DNA of 64,000 nt, taken from Prinia subflava (lineage: Eukaryota > Chordata > Aves > Passeriformes > Cisticolidae). A program made the translations under genes and the position numbers. This document shows, in pieces, positions 13,401 through 28,400 of this stretch (position 1 is the first letter of the stretch; every line of letters starts with the position of its first letter). The notes below the pieces were generated by a model. That model worked only from the letters and a program-made list of their open reading frames with translations, was not told the origin of the DNA and made no database searches. Location: the NCBI RefSeq assembly GCF_021018805.1, contig NC_086247.1, forward strand, positions 89,512,140 to 89,576,139, in the 5' to 3' direction.

Positions 13401-16400
13401 GGGCACTTTACCCAGGAGAAGAGAAGGTTCTGGGAAGACCTTATGGACACCTTTGAGTACCTAAAGGCGACTTAGACTCATTTAACTGAAGGAGGGTTGA
13501 GTCACACTGGATGTAAGAAAGAATTTTTTTAAAGAGAATAGTGATATTTTGGAACAGGTTGCCCGGAGAGGTGGTTGAACTGCTCTTCCTGGAGACATTC
13601 AAGGTCAGGTTGGATGGGGCTCTGAGCAACATGATCTAGTTGAAGGTATCCCTGCTCACTGCAGGGAAGTTAAGACTAGATTACCTCTAAAGGTCCCTTC
13701 CAACCCAAAACATTCTATGAATCTATGCTGGCTACACTTAAGTGCAGGATCTTTGGGTGGGTGTGGCTTAGTTGAGACTGCTGTGGTTTTTTCAATGACA
13801 CATGAGTTCATCTTTACATTCCCATTTGCTGGAGTGAAATGTGTGTGCAAACACAGGTACACCAGCATGCACTGAGTCCTACCGTGTGAATAGCACACAC
13901 AATTTGCAAATCTAAGCCAGTAGAAAATTTTCTTTCTTCTTGTTGAGGCTATTTAATATTTTCTTGATGGTTCTGCTCTTGGAAAAAGTTGTCTGAGTGT
14001 GTCGGGGAGCTGGCTGACTTTGCTTTTAGTTATGGCTGTATTTTGAACCAAATGTTTTTGAAGTAGATATGTCTACTTCCCTTATTAGAGCTCAAGGCCA
14101 TGACTTCCAAGACTGAAGTAAACCAAGCAAAGAGCTAAACTGTTCAATTGTCATTTTCTTTAAGACTAGATTACAGTAAGGCACTGAAATATTTACAGTA
14201 ATGAGATATTAAATTGATGAGACTGTAATACAGGTGCATTTGTAATTAAAATCATCCTAAGCTAAACAGATGAAAGCAAGGTTTAAACTGATGCAAGTGT
14301 AGCTGTGTTCAGCTGATTTAAATGTAGCTGTGTTGAGGAATTGCTGTGGTGCAACCAGATACATATTAAATTTATCTATAACAATGCAGGTGTTCTAATA
14401 TCAGCCCTCAGTATTTGTTACTAAACTTGCTTTACCGAGTTGTGGAATATATACATATTTTTGGATGATTTTGGCACCATCTGGTGCCATGGGATGCGTA
14501 CTTCTTGATCATTCTACTTTTAAACTTCTTGTCCATGTGGTTATGTCAGAAATAAAAGTAAAAATAGTAAGTTTAGACTATAGGGTTTCCTTAATAGGAA
14601 AGATATTCTGAGCAGCATTTCAATTAATATACTAGGTACTGCTTATGAAACTTAGCTGGAGACACACTGTGGCAGCTAAGTTGCAGCAGTCTTCAATTAA
14701 AAAATATTAACTACTTGGAGTTCCTTATTAAATTGGGAAAGAAAGAAATTTAAAACTGCCTGTAAAGTTGTAAGGGAAAATAGTCTCACAAATCTTAAAC
14801 TTTCTGGTTTTGCTGCTGATAGATTTCCATCTCAAAGTGTAATACTGAAAGTAATTTACAGTGCCCACTGCTGATCGCTGCTGAAGCTTAACTAGTGCCT
14901 AGGCAGTGCTTCCTAAAAGAAAGAAAGAAAGAAAGAAAGAAAGGAAGGAAGGAAGGAAGGAAGGTACCTTGTACTTCGTGGTGCTTTTTGTAATGTTGTC
15001 ACTGTGTCAACTGAAGGTGTAGACAAAACTTGAGATAAAACCATTCAGTGTTACAAGGATTTAACCTAGTGGGTTAAGCACTGATTTGTCTCTCAGAGTG
15101 CCTACCGGTGTTTTGCTCTCAGAACAGTGATAATGTAAGTGATAATGATGTGTACAGATGTGCAAACAGTGCCAGAAAATACTTAAATTTCCCTAGAATG
15201 TTTATTCTAAAGCTAACTAGACTAAGGAAAATAAGACTCACTTAAGCAATAAGGAGGAAATACACTGGCATCTGGTAATACAATCCCTTCTTCATGACTT
15301 TCAGGAATAAATCTGAACTAGTCCACTTGCCTTAAATAAAATTGTTGTTTTTCAACTGTTACATAATTAAGAACATTCCTGAAACATAATGTTCATATTA
15401 AGTCATAAGTTTTATTGTCTTTTTTCTAAATGAAATATCAAACTCTGTTGTCCTACATCCAAATTGAAGGCACTCCTTGAATACCAAAAGCAGAGTTAGT
15501 CTAAGCCAGTCTAGGTTTGCTGTTGCAAGATCATAACAGTCATGTAATGTTTCCATTTCTATTCCTGCTTTTGCACGAGCATCAATGCAGGCACATGATA
15601 AGCTGCACCAGCAGCCTGATGCCCCTGAGGAGTAGTCCTCACTGTCACAGTCTACAGACAGATTTTTGGTTGGATCTATTTAATAGAACCTTGCTACAGT
15701 TTGTCATTTGGTTGCTTATATGTGCTAGTGTCGGCACAAGGGAAGGGTGAGGTGAAGAGGAGGATGGGACAGTGTCTTTAATGACAATACAGACCCAGGA
15801 TGATTGAAAGAAGGGAGAAGTTTTATTTCCCCTGGTGCTCCTCTGGTTCTGGCTGCATGATCGTGAGTTCTCTGAGGCTGGTTCTGGTGCACTGAGCCAG
15901 TTTAGCTCATTAGCCCATCAGAGAAACACAAACTTTTTCCCAGATCATTGAATTCAGCTAGTATGGAGAGTAGGCTTCTATGTGCCAGAGCTGGCATAAA
16001 CTAACTGTGGGGGATGGAGGGCGAGAAAATTGCTTTCTGGTGTTTGGAAGTGGTTAGATTGATCTGCTCTATCTCAGTGAACTTCACTGTTAGGGGCAAG
16101 TTTTCTTTTTGAGTACTTTCTGATTCATATGTTCTAATAACTTTAACTTTGAAATTTGAAGCAAGGAAGTCTCTGTGAGGCAAGAATTTGATGCATTTCA
16201 GAGGTGTGTGTACAGTGAAGTGGAAATTAGCTCTTTTATCTAGTTGCATATTTTGTATCTCTGACAATTCTGTAAGTGTATGACTTATATAATTTTTATA
16301 CAATTTTTTTTCATACTTAAACCTCCTGGACTGAAATCAACTCAGTTATAAAACGGATGTTTTTTAGTAATATGTCACTGCTGAGTGCTTCTGCCAGCAC

Positions 16401-19400
16401 TTTCCTCACCCCATGCTGTGTGAAAGACCCTTACAAGCTGCAACAACTGTCTTATTCTGAAAATATTTTTGGCCAAGAAATAACCTGCTTTAAAGTTTTG
16501 AATTCAAACTGTGACCACAAACTACTGATTTTTCTTAATTTATATAAATCCTTTGAAGAAATGGTATTTTAAAGTGGTAAATTATAACATCTGTTTGTTA
16601 ACTGGTACTCCCTGTCTGCATATCTTTTGCTTAGTGTTGCAGCCAGCATGGGTTTATGAAAGGCAGGTCCTGCTTGACCAATCTGATCTCCTTGTGTGAT
16701 AGAGTTACCCGCTTGGTGGATGAGGGGAAGGCTCTGGATGTTGGATATCATCTACCTAGAATTTAGTAAATCCTTTGACACCATTTCCCATGGCATTCTC
16801 CTGGAGAAGCTGGCTTCCCATGGTGTCAGGGCCAGGCCCAGAGCGTGGTGCTGAGTGGGGTTGAGTCCAGCCAGTGACCAGTCACAAATGGTGTTCACCA
16901 GAGCTCAGTATTGGGGCCAGTCGTTTTTAACATCTTCATCAATGACCTGGACAAGGGGATCGACTGCACCCCGAGCCAGTTTGCAGTTGACACCAAGTTG
17001 GGCAGGAGTGTTGATCTGCTGGAAGGCAGGAAAGTTCTAGAGAGGGATCTAGAACGACTGGATAGATGGGCTGAGGCCAGTTGTATGAGGTTCAATAAGA
17101 TGAAGTGCCAAGCCCTGAATTTGGGTCACAACAATCTCCTGCAGTGCTGCTGGCTGGGATAAAGGGTGCCTGGAAAGCTGCCTGGCAGAAAAGGACCTGG
17201 TGATGCTGGTCAGCAGTGGCTGAACAGGAGCCAGCTGTGCCCACGTGTCCAAGCAGGCCAGTGGCATCCTGGCCTGGATCAGCAGTAGTGTGGCCAGCAG
17301 GTCCAGGGCAGTGACTGTCCCCTGTGATCAGCACTGGTGAAGCCACACTGCCAATCCTGTGTTCAGATTTGGGCCACTCTCTACAAGGAAGACATTGAGG
17401 GGCTGGAGCGTGTCCAGAGAAGGGGAATGGAGCTGGCACTTGAGGATGTGGTTTAATGGTGAACATGATGGTAATGCTGAATTAACAGTTGGATTTGATG
17501 ATCTTAAAGGTGTTTTCCAACCTCAATGATTCCATGACCTCATGAGAAGAGGGATTTAGACATTCCAAGGAAGGATTTGAGTCTTCAACACAGGGCTTTG
17601 GGCGCTGGAAATGGGCCTTTGGAGGTGAGAAAGAGGGTTTGGTTTGAACACTGAGGTTGGGTTTTCTTGGGTTTTGTGCCCTCAAATGATGCTTCAATAC
17701 CTTGAATTAAGGCTCTGCTCCCTAGAAATGGGTTTTTGGAGGCATAGAGGAAGGCTTTGAGCCCATTAAATAAAAGGCTGAACCCTAAATAGGAGGCTTT
17801 GATTCCTGGGATACAGGCTTTGGAAGCCAGGGTTTGGGCCCGAAGATGTGCCTTTGTACTCATTAACAAAGACTGAATTGTACAAATTAGGCTTTGGGCG
17901 TTCCAAATCAGACTTGGAGCCTTCAAAATAATGCTCTGGGCCCTTCAGATGAGTCTTGGGAGCTAAGGAGCAGGGCTTGAAACTCAGAAATGAGTGTTTG
18001 TGGCCAAACAAGGAGGGTTTGGACTCTTGGGTAACAGTTGGACACACTGATCTAAGAGGTCTTTTCCAGCCTTAATAGTTCAGTGATTCCATGATGTCAA
18101 GTCAATATGCCTTGGAGTAGCTGTTACTGTAGTTACTGTTGCTATGATGTTTGTATGCATAGACTTAGACCTAGCAGAGCTGCAGACACTCGAGATGATG
18201 CACATATTTTGAAAAACTGTTGTAAATACCAGTGCATCATATAATGGGTCTTTCCTATGGATTTTCATTTTGTTCCGCTTTCCTGCTGATATTTTTTGGG
18301 ATGAGTGTATTTGAAGCACGAAGACAGCAGTTTATACTGACAGCAGCTCAAACCTCTGAAATCAGTCAGTTAAGGAGTAAAACACGTTCACTGAATAAAA
18401 TACAGCAGTCGCACAGTTGGGATTGCCCTACTGCATCTTCTGCCCTTCCATGATACTAAGTTTGGTACCTGTGTGGCCTGTTAGAAATGAGAAGTTACGA
18501 ACATTAGACTGCATGCCAGCACCATGTCCTCTGCTCCCAACTTGAGACTGGGAACTGGAGCAGTTTTTGTGCAGTGGCGTGTTCAGAGTAGCTATACTGA
18601 ATGAAGGTGTTCTGGGAGAGACTGGTTCATAATTGTGGCATGAGAAGATTGGGATCTGAGCAGTTTGCTGGAGAATAAGCCTGCTAGAATTGTCTGTTGC
18701 TGTGTCTTTTGTTTTTTTCGTTTCTGAAGATCTGTTGGCATTAATGAGATGTGTACTATCCTTGTCAGCCTTCTAGAATGATTAGTGATTCCTCTCTGAG
18801 GAGATGGGAAGGACTGAGTGCAGAGCTGGTGACACAAGTAGTAGAGGGGGAGTGCTCTGCTGCTGACAGGGTTGGCTCATTTGCATGTGCGGAGGGAGGA
18901 AAAGGGTGTTGAAATGCATGTGCAGAAGTTGAAGAATAAGAAAAGTGCAAGTTAGGGTAAGATTAAAATGCCAGCTTTAAAGACAGTGTAAGGCATGACA
19001 TTTTACTGAATTGTTCTGGCAAGAATAAGGAGTATTCGTGTTCAAATGTGTGCTTGGTCAGTGGTCCCTTAACTGCCTGACTTGATCAGGAATCCAGCTG
19101 CAGAGCTTTATTGATTGGCTTTTGGCTCTGATGGGCAGGTAAGAGATGATGGAAGGAATGCTTTTCTGTGTGTGTCATCTTGTGTATTGGAACAGGCATA
19201 TCTGGGGCATGTGGAATACTTTTAGGGGCAAGGTGTCTTGTTTTTTTACTGGGATCTGTGATTGATGATAGCTCATTCATAGTGTCTGCATAGTTCTTTC
19301 ACAGTGCCTTTAATATATTTCACGGACAGAAAATGTAGGTGCTTTTACATGTATTTTGCTTTCTCTTGCTTTGTCACTAAGCCAGCATTATTCTGGAGTA

Positions 19401-22400
19401 TAAAACTATGCTCCTTATCTACCACTGTGGCTAAGCCAGACGGAGCAGACCATTAGTACTTGGTGCAGTATGGCTGTGCAGAGTTCCAGCTCATGGGTAG
19501 GTTTGGGAAGTTACCCCGTGTCACCCAGCTTGGCGTGCTGGTTATGTGGAGAATGGCAAGGCTACCATTTGCCTGAAAGGGTCAAACCAGTCTGGTGTGA
19601 GATATGTATGGTAAAATGTCATGTTGGTTAATTACTAGTCTAGCTACATTCTCCAGTTACTCATTAGGATTACTAATGATTGGGTATTTACTCTTCTGGA
19701 TGCCTATGACTTCTTCCATCTTGAGTCACAGGTAGTTTTCAATCCTGGGAGGATTTCCTCAGCAAGAGAATCATACTAGCACCCATTTTATGGCCAGTAA
19801 TGTCTTATTCTCTAATGGAGAGACTCTAGCAATACTGAATGTAGTAATGCCTAGCTTTTTGGAAAGATGCCTTGGATGCAGTTTGTGTCGTGACCATTTG
19901 CTTATTTTGGCAAAGTTTGACTCCTGAGTTCCTGATATGTTTTTATTCATAGCAGCAAAATATTCACTCCCCAAAAGGGGGACAATATGTCATAAGTAAA
20001 GGTGAAAATGAGGGGCTGGGGACAGAGCACAGACTGCCTCTTTGCTGGTACCAGGGACTGAGCTGCCTGTGAGCTCTGGTGTTGGACAGGTTTTGTTGTT
20101 GGAAAGCTGAGCCTTAGTATTTATGCAGAATAGCAGCAACACCCTGAGCATGGCATCTTAGTGTGGTAATTGTGATAGATGTCTTTATTATCCTGTATTC
20201 TGTCTGGTTTAAACTGTCTGAGGCTAGTTATTCTGTCTTTGTGCAAGTAAAAGATTAAATTACAGATCATTATGAAAATGTCAAATTGTAAATTAAGATG
20301 ACTTTCTTTCTGTGAAAAGACTTTTGTTTTCTGCCTTCCCTTTCTCGTCTTTGCCAGCCTCCTGACTCCAAATTCAAGGGTGTCCTGTAAGTTGATGCCT
20401 GTGTATGAAAGATGTGTATGACAGATATGGACTTTTTCTTTCATGTATGGTGATTTTTTAAAGAAAGTTGAATACAACAGGGTTCTTGCTTCAGAGTTGT
20501 TTACTAGACTAACTACTACATGTTCAAAGAACATTCTCAATTTTCTACACACAAATAACAATTTTTAGAAAATTTTGTTGCCTAAACCCAAAAAAATAAC
20601 AAAGTACCTTGCTGCATGTGTTAGCAACTGGCAATGAAGTTCAACAAAAAATCTTTTTACTCTCTTGTTGGTTTTCAGTTTCCAAAGTGTTGAAATTGTG
20701 AAGGTAGCTTTTTTCCAGCTTGCGGAGGTTAGCAGCTGGTTCTGTGGCTGCAGTCAGTGTAAGAGGGGCAGCTCCATGTTGAAAGCGCTCTGCTGCACAG
20801 GGCTGAGATTTGGCAAGAAGGCATGGTGAAATTTTGAGGACATGATGGGGAACAAGTGACTGCCTGAATCAAAATGTTAAATAAATATTTCTTACTAGTA
20901 TGTAAGCATTATAAATAACTGGTAAATGTCAAAATGGAAATGGCTTTCGTGTAACTGCCAAATATTAAGGTTTGGAGATACAAAACTTTAACATACCGTG
21001 AAATGAAATTTGATCAAATTGAATCTGTTTAACAGTCCTGTAGTGAGGAGTCTGTTGTTCCACTGTAGCTGTTTCTTCCAAGATCCTTTCATGATACCCT
21101 CACTGTTCAGAGAATAATAGTGGGAGTTTTGCTGCACATTGTTCCTGCAATTCAGCATTAGAAAAAAAGACTTAAGTTCACTGATTTTAGTAACTTTTAC
21201 TGCTCATTACTATTGCTATAGATAATTGCTGAGCTTCTGGGTTTGATGGTTTTTCAAGTGAAGGTGTTAGAAGGAGGAGTCCTCAAAAAAAAAAGTGTAC
21301 ATCAGGAGTTACTTAGAAATTGAATTTCTTGATTACGTTGTGACCTGACATGCCTTTGGTGAACTTTGGCTGCAGTTTCAGAGTGTGGAAGTTTTGCCAA
21401 GGTCACTGGGAAGTGCAGAAATTGATGGGTTAGTAGTAAATCAATGTTAGGTGCGTTTTTGTCATGCTTGTTCCAGAAGTATAGGAATTGTTTATCAAGG
21501 ATCCACCACCCTCTTATCTTACTCATCCGAATATTGCTGCCTAATGTCTGTCTTGGAGGTCTGTGCAAGGTTGCATCCCAGAGTATGCTGCTGACTGTGT
21601 TCCTATACTTTCCTTTCAAGCTGGGGCTCCTTAGCAGAGTGACCGAATCAGTGAAAAACATTGTACCAGGATGGTTGCAGAAGTATTTCAATAAAAGGGA
21701 AGATAAATGTGTAGATATGAATGAATCTGCAAGCGAGGAGGAGAATCCAGTAAACTATCACCATGATTATGCAAATGAAGATGCCATGGTAATTGATGGG
21801 AGAGTCACGCCTGAATCAGCAAGAATTAATTTAGAAGGTATGTGAAATATCATTTAGTATTCTGACCATCTGTATTTATTCACAGATTTCTAGTTTTGAA
21901 TCTACATTTCTTAGGGAGGCTGGAAGGAGCTTTTGGGCAGAAAAAAAGCAAACAACAAAAAACCCCTCAACACCCAAACTGAAATGACCAACCAGCCAAA
22001 AATCCCAACCCAAAATAAACCCACACATAGCAAAAACAAAGGAAAAAAACCTCAGCAACTCAGTTGTTAGAACTGCTTTAGCATCAAAGTTTAAACATAG
22101 CAGAAGTTGACTTAGAGTCCATGGAAGTCATGAGTTAACTTCAGGCAGTCAGCTAGCCAAGTGCAAAATATTGCTAGCATTCATTTGCAACTGTGTTGGG
22201 TCACATTTTCTTTTTGAAGGATCTGGAATGAAAGTTCATCTAATTGCCTAAGGTGGTAGAAGCATTAATTTCTTTTGTTGTCCCCAAAACAAAAGACCAG
22301 ATGCTAGAATGCCAGAGGAAAATTCCTTCATGAGTCCTGATTTTTTTTTTCCTTTTCTTTTGGGCTTCTTCAATCAATTTATTAGATTTCCTTGTTAGTT

Positions 22401-25400
22401 TAGTGGAGATCTGGGGAACTTTGTTTGTGACATTACTCTTTTTGAAATATTTTGTAACATTAACATGTGGCATTGCTAGTTTAGGGTCTTTGAAAACTAT
22501 TTGGATCCTTGGCAAACAAGTTTATAACCCTTTTATCATATTAAAATTAATCTGTGCTTTATATCTATGCCTCTCACTGTTTCTGTAATACTCTGTGGAT
22601 TTGCATATGCCCTCATCTGAGTTTCTCTTAAATTAGCAGTTCTGGGAACTCAGTTTTTAATTAGGTGAGAGATTTTGTCTGAGCACATGTACATAACCAT
22701 CTGTGTGGGCAGTCAGCTGCTTCTGTTGTTGGCAGAATGAAAAGTAATGAGGGAATACCTTTCTCACCAGTGTTATCTAATTGTAAATAAGGAGCTTTAC
22801 TGCTCTCTGTGTAGCTCTAGCTTAAGCATAAGTTTGTATAAAGGAATAGAGAAGGTTTTCATGAATGAGTAACATGTGTTGGCTTTCCTGAAGAATTGTG
22901 TGAAAGGACCTTTCAGTGAGAACAGCTGCACAGCAAACTTTCTAGTACCAAGAAATCAGGAGCAGATGGGACCCCCTAGAACCTTCAGTAGCTTGTGTTG
23001 CAGTTTGTGGACATGGTAGTTAATCTTTCTAGCTACAGTTAATAATATTTTTTATTGTTACTGGTATTTTTATTTAGAAAACCTGTTTCTTTGCCTCTGA
23101 GGTATCAATGTGCAAGAGCCTGCGTTCCTTTGCTTCGCCAGCCTTTGGTCTGATAATATTTGCTTTCATCTCAAACAAGACAGTCCTAAAAATCTACTAG
23201 TGCTTTGGAGAATTAATTACTAGTAGTGCAGTGCTTACAAAGATTCAAGTAGCTGGTTGAAGCTTTGGCACAAATGTCAGGACAACAGTGTCTCAAAATT
23301 ATGTTCGTGCCCAGAAATTGTGGGAGGGGCTGTAGATACATGGATATCAGGCGGGATGGCCAGTAATTACTGTTGTGTTCATGTGGCAGGTTGGAGCTGT
23401 GAGACCACCTCTTGCAGGACACTGGCAACCTTTACAGACCCTTTTCATGAGGAAAAAATGCCCATCTTCCAGCTGAAGCCACATTGCTTACTTTTACTTT
23501 GTGCCAAAATCTCAAAAACTAATGGATAGGAGATAATTCACCTGATAGGGTAGAATTTGGGAGGGAGGATGATGACACCAGAACAAATAAACCCCCGAAA
23601 ATCTTTACAAAATGTATTTTCATGCTTCATATTCAGACTAACACCATCTTTTTTACAAGATAATAAAAACTGCAGAGTTGTCCTTAATTTGTGATGTAAT
23701 CTCAAATTTTGGAAAGCTTATTGCAAGCGTTATCTTATGGATGTTTCATTTAGCAAAAAACGCAGTTTAAGCACCTGAGTGCAGGGTCAGATTTTGATGA
23801 AATTCAGAAAAATCCCATCCTTAAGTACTTCTTAATGCAACAGGAATGCTTAGTATTGCAGGCAGTGTCGCTGTTGTAATCAGACAGATGAAACCCTATC
23901 TGGGTGAGGAAGTTTAAATTCGGCTTCTCTATTTTTGTGCTTAGAAGTTGGCAATAAGCGTGGCTGTTGATAGGAAGCAGGTTTTGGCTTCTGTGAGCCT
24001 GTGTGTAGGGAAGCTGATTGTCTCGCTGTTCTTGTTTAGAGCCATCCACGAGCAGGTCTGCGCTGAACTTCTCGGATGTGTTAACAAGGCCCTCCCTTCA
24101 CCGGAGCCATTTGAACTGCACCGTGTTGGATTCCACAGCCCCGCACTGCCAGCCCTCCACATCTTCCGCACTCGGCATCGGCAGTCCTGGGCTGTCCCTC
24201 GTGAAGGAAATCAAGGATTCTACCTCTCAGCACGATGACGATAACATCTCAACAACCAGTGGCTTCTCTTCTAGAGCATCTGATAAGGGTAACTTTTATG
24301 TTCTCTGTTTGATTTGTTTGATAACATGAGGTACTTTGTGTTCTTTAATATTCCACATTGCCTTAGTAAGCAAAGTAGGAGAATGTCAGCTCTAGATGTT
24401 AGAATTAAATTTAATTTTTAGTATTTTAGAAGTATATAATCCTGTCACCTTTTAAACACAACTATGCTTGGAATACATGAAGAGTCCCTGATATTCCAAA
24501 GAGTCAGTGCTGATAAATACAAATCTGTCTTGGTCAATTATCTGTAAATCTTGAAGGAGGATAATAGGAGATGAAGATGACTTGCTGTAGCTTGACAGCT
24601 AGGTTGAGTGCCTAGAAGGAGGAGTGACTCAGAATATCTCACTCACAGCTGGCTAAATATGAGTAAATATGGTTGACAAATAAAAACACAAGATATTTTC
24701 GTATTTTTTTTAGCCAGGAGTCAATAAAGCAACTATTCTGATTGAACAAGTTTGGGCTGCCTTTTTTTTTGCTGTTCATGGTAGAGGGCATAATTTGTCA
24801 ATACTTAGTTGTTTTTAGCCAAATTCAGTAAAGAATGTGTACACCATTTTAAAGTAAAAAAAAATCTCAAGACATTGTATTTATGTAGAATGTGACCTAG
24901 GTGTCTCAGTGAGAAAGAGCAAACAGCAAGTTTGCAAATTTTTCTGGTCCCCCATATGCATGGGGATGGAGGCATGCTCAGCCAGTTCTCTGGAGATCCT
25001 AGTTTGGTAATTCAGAGTAGGTGTTGCCAGGGCGTAGCAATATGACCCAAATTTGCTAGAACTTTCTGGTACATCTCTGTAAAATATACAGAAAATAGGT
25101 GGTTAACTCTGTTAATTCAGCCTTTGGGTAATTTTTCAGGTATAAGACCGGGTCAGTTCTGTCTTATGCAATTTTGTTGTATTGGAAATGTGCTATGAAC
25201 TTGTGAATGCTTTTGAAAGATTACTGGAAGGTCATGTATTCGCAGTGCTGTGAACAGATTTTAGGTCAGAGTTCGTACTTGCGTTTTGTACCATACGTGA
25301 AATTAATCTGTTTGAAGAGCTCTGAAGGTTAGAGTGCCAGAGAAATGAGTGTTAAGGAACCTTTTTATTTTGTGAGACGCTTTTGTAGAGAATTCTGGAG

Positions 25401-28400
25401 TTTGTGTGGTGTTTAATACTAAATTTCTCTATGTACATAAGGCATTTACATATAGCATTTGTCATTTTGACAGATATCACAGTTTCAAAAAATACTTCAG
25501 CACCACTGCTCTGGTCCCCAGAGGCTGAAAGATCTCATTCCCTCTCACAGCATCCTGCATCTAGCTCTAAAAAACCTGCATTCAATTTATCTGCTTTTGG
25601 ATCTCCCTCTCCTGTAAGTACTGCACAGCATTAATTTTAGTCAAGTTGAATATGTTGCTGTTTCACTAACCATTTTTACTAACCCCTTACTATAATACCT
25701 TTCTGTAGTCACTTGGAAATACTTCTGTCTTTAAGACAAGACAGCTTGGGGATTCTCCATTTTACCCTGGAAAGACCTCTTATGGTGGTGCAGCTGCAGC
25801 AGTGAGACAGACAAAAGTGCAGACTTCTGCTTACCAGGTAATGAGAATAGTAGTGCAGTGTTGGGGAAAATGTAATTGAAATACAGAACGGGGAGCTCGG
25901 CCAAAAAAGCTGTGAGCCAGGAATTTAACTTGACAAATGTGGCCACAGTTCCTATCTTGGCCACTAAGTGTACAGTTTTTGTTGAAATTCTTGTGTAACA
26001 CTTTATGTAGGAATGCTTATCATAAAGCACAAGAATGACAGTAGCATCTTAGTTGCTGGGCAGTTCCTTGTAGTAGGGGTTTTCTTCATTATGTCTTCCA
26101 AAAATATCCATTTTCTGCCATGGTCTGCCTCTGCCTGTATTATAGTAAAATAACATGTAAATAATTACAATGATGGCATAACTTTGAAAACTTTGGTAAT
26201 AGCAGTAAACATTACCTCCCTGGTACTTGCCTCCAGATCTTACATGGTAATTACACAGTAATTCAACTGAAAAGTCAAAAGGAACTTTAAGGAACTGAAA
26301 ATAAGTTTGCTGGACCTATTTTGGCAGTCTGTTTCTACCATGGAAGAAGGGGACCTACAATTTCCTCATTCGGGAAAATGTTGACCCTTATGGGTTTTCC
26401 TTACTTGGTGTTGAATCAAACTTCAGAACAGTTAAAATTTCTGTAAGCTAGAAGTCCTCTTTGGTCAGCTATTTTTATTTTTTACAAAAATTGTGGATTA
26501 TGTTCAGAAGAGGAAGCAAATATTAGGCTTTTAAAGGAGAGACAAGCTTGTTTATTGCTGCATACAGTGACTCTCGCTTGCGTGTTCTGTGTGCTGTGTG
26601 ATCTGCTTCCTGTCTTCATGCAGTTGTGTGGGAAGCATGGTGTGTGTGGTTACATGAGAGGTGTAACATAGTTTTTAAAAAAACGATCACAGTGAAGTTT
26701 TTAAAATTATGTTCAGTCATGTGGTACAACATTGACTTTTTCAGTACATTATGTTCAAATCAGATCTTTTATCTTTCTAAACAGTGAAAAGATCTGCAGT
26801 CAGCTGCAGTCTTGGGGGAAGGGAGGAAATGAGAGAAGCAGAAGTAGAAATCTGTGGTGATGATTGTCTACTCTGGTTTCAAGATGCCATGCTTACACCA
26901 TCATAGAACTCCAAGATTTGTTTTGCTACTGAAAGTTTTCTGCAGCACAAGCCTTTGCTTCAGTTCTGTTTTCCTAATCACTGCTTTGGAGACCCTATGA
27001 ACCTAACGTCTTCATTTTATGACCTTTTACATTTAAGGATTTCTTTTGTTGCTTTATCCCATGTACAAGATATGCAGGGCCCCACTTAAACTTCTGTAAA
27101 GTCAGTGGAATATATTTTTCTTCTTCATGCCTTGAACGCTTAGTGAGTGCATTTTTCTCTGTCATGACGAGAGTATTGGTTGTATCACCAGTGTAGCCCT
27201 AGAGCATAAAATACACACTCAGATCCAGCATCGTAACATTGGCAATGCAAATTTTTCAGCCACCGATAAAAAGACAAATGAAAGCTAAGCCAGCAAATGT
27301 GCAATCCTACGGTGTGACGAGTTCCACAGCGCGGCGCATCTTGCAGACGTTGGAGAAGATGTCAAGCCCTTTGGCGGTAGGTGGCTCTCCTTTGGATGTT
27401 TTATTCCATGTGTTTGAAAAGCATAGTAAATGTGCCAGTATAGGATGAGGATGTTACTTAATGTCGTGTCTGCTTTTATTTATTGCACCTGTTTTTTCAA
27501 TAGGATGCTAAAAGGATTCCGTCTTCTGTTTCTACTCCGCTGTCTTCTGTAAGTTAATCCCCAACCCTCCCTTATTTTTGTTGGATGGAACCCACTTGTA
27601 GGGAAAAAACCATCCTCTAATATTTTGGCCGTTTTTTCCTTTTTTGGCCATTTTAGCCTGTGGACAGGAGTGTGCTGAATGTGACTAGCTTCCAATCCAG
27701 ACAAAACCAGGTAAGAACCAGTAAGATGTTAAGCTGGGATAGGTAACTTCCTCTGCTTTAGAGCTCTTAGAAGTAATGTCACAAACCTCAGTGACAGCAC
27801 GCACGTAAATTCAAATTAATACAGCCTTATGCAAGTTACGGCTGCCTCGGCTGTGTGGAAATTGCTAAAATGTCTTTTCTATCCACACTAGATGAAAGAC
27901 TGTGAAGATTACTCAGGTGGAGAATTATAATTATCTTTTTGTGATAGTGTGCTGATATGTCAAGAACAGCTTCTCTAGAACACACAAACTGGTTTTGTCT
28001 TGGCCTGCAACTTGGGGTTAAGTTGCATGATAACATTCTTGTTTCAGAAAGCTTGCTTGTGCAGAAATAACCAGAAATAGAAAAATACTGATTGATTGTT
28101 CAGATCTTGTGCAGATTTCCATGTTTATTTTAAGCAAAAAAAACCCTACATTTTTTATTACTACTGAAGGCAAGGAGAAAATTGGACAATTTTTAAATTT
28201 TGTTACTTCTGTAAATTTATGCTCCTAAATGTCTCTTTGGAAGTAGCACTGAATTGTTGCTCTGGTAAATCATGATTTCCTTGGTTTTGTTTAAAAAAAG
28301 TTGGAGTATTACATTTATTAAATTGTGAAACCACAAAAGGTCACTTTTAGCTCAGGCAACCAAAGGAAGAATTTTTTTTTTCTTCAATGCAAACTCTTAA

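Larger units (their letters stand above)
6999..21620 (+). other. NUP153: NUP153 intron 1
   Basis: A 14.6-kb intron. Its first 400 nt are still CpG island. It holds a T/G-rich run at about 7565-7630, CR1 fragments at 11925-12960, 13135-13735 and 16625-17535, the minisatellite at 17545-18040, and a GAAA/GGAA microsatellite at 14915-14964. The rest is AT-rich sequence in which I see no gene. Confidence 0.85.

Noticed and set aside
17482..18047. Three overlapping - strand open frames with repeating Ser-Lys-Ala and Gly motifs
   Set aside because: The 21-bp repeat unit is seven codons long, so any open phase stays open. No start context, splice site or family resemblance.
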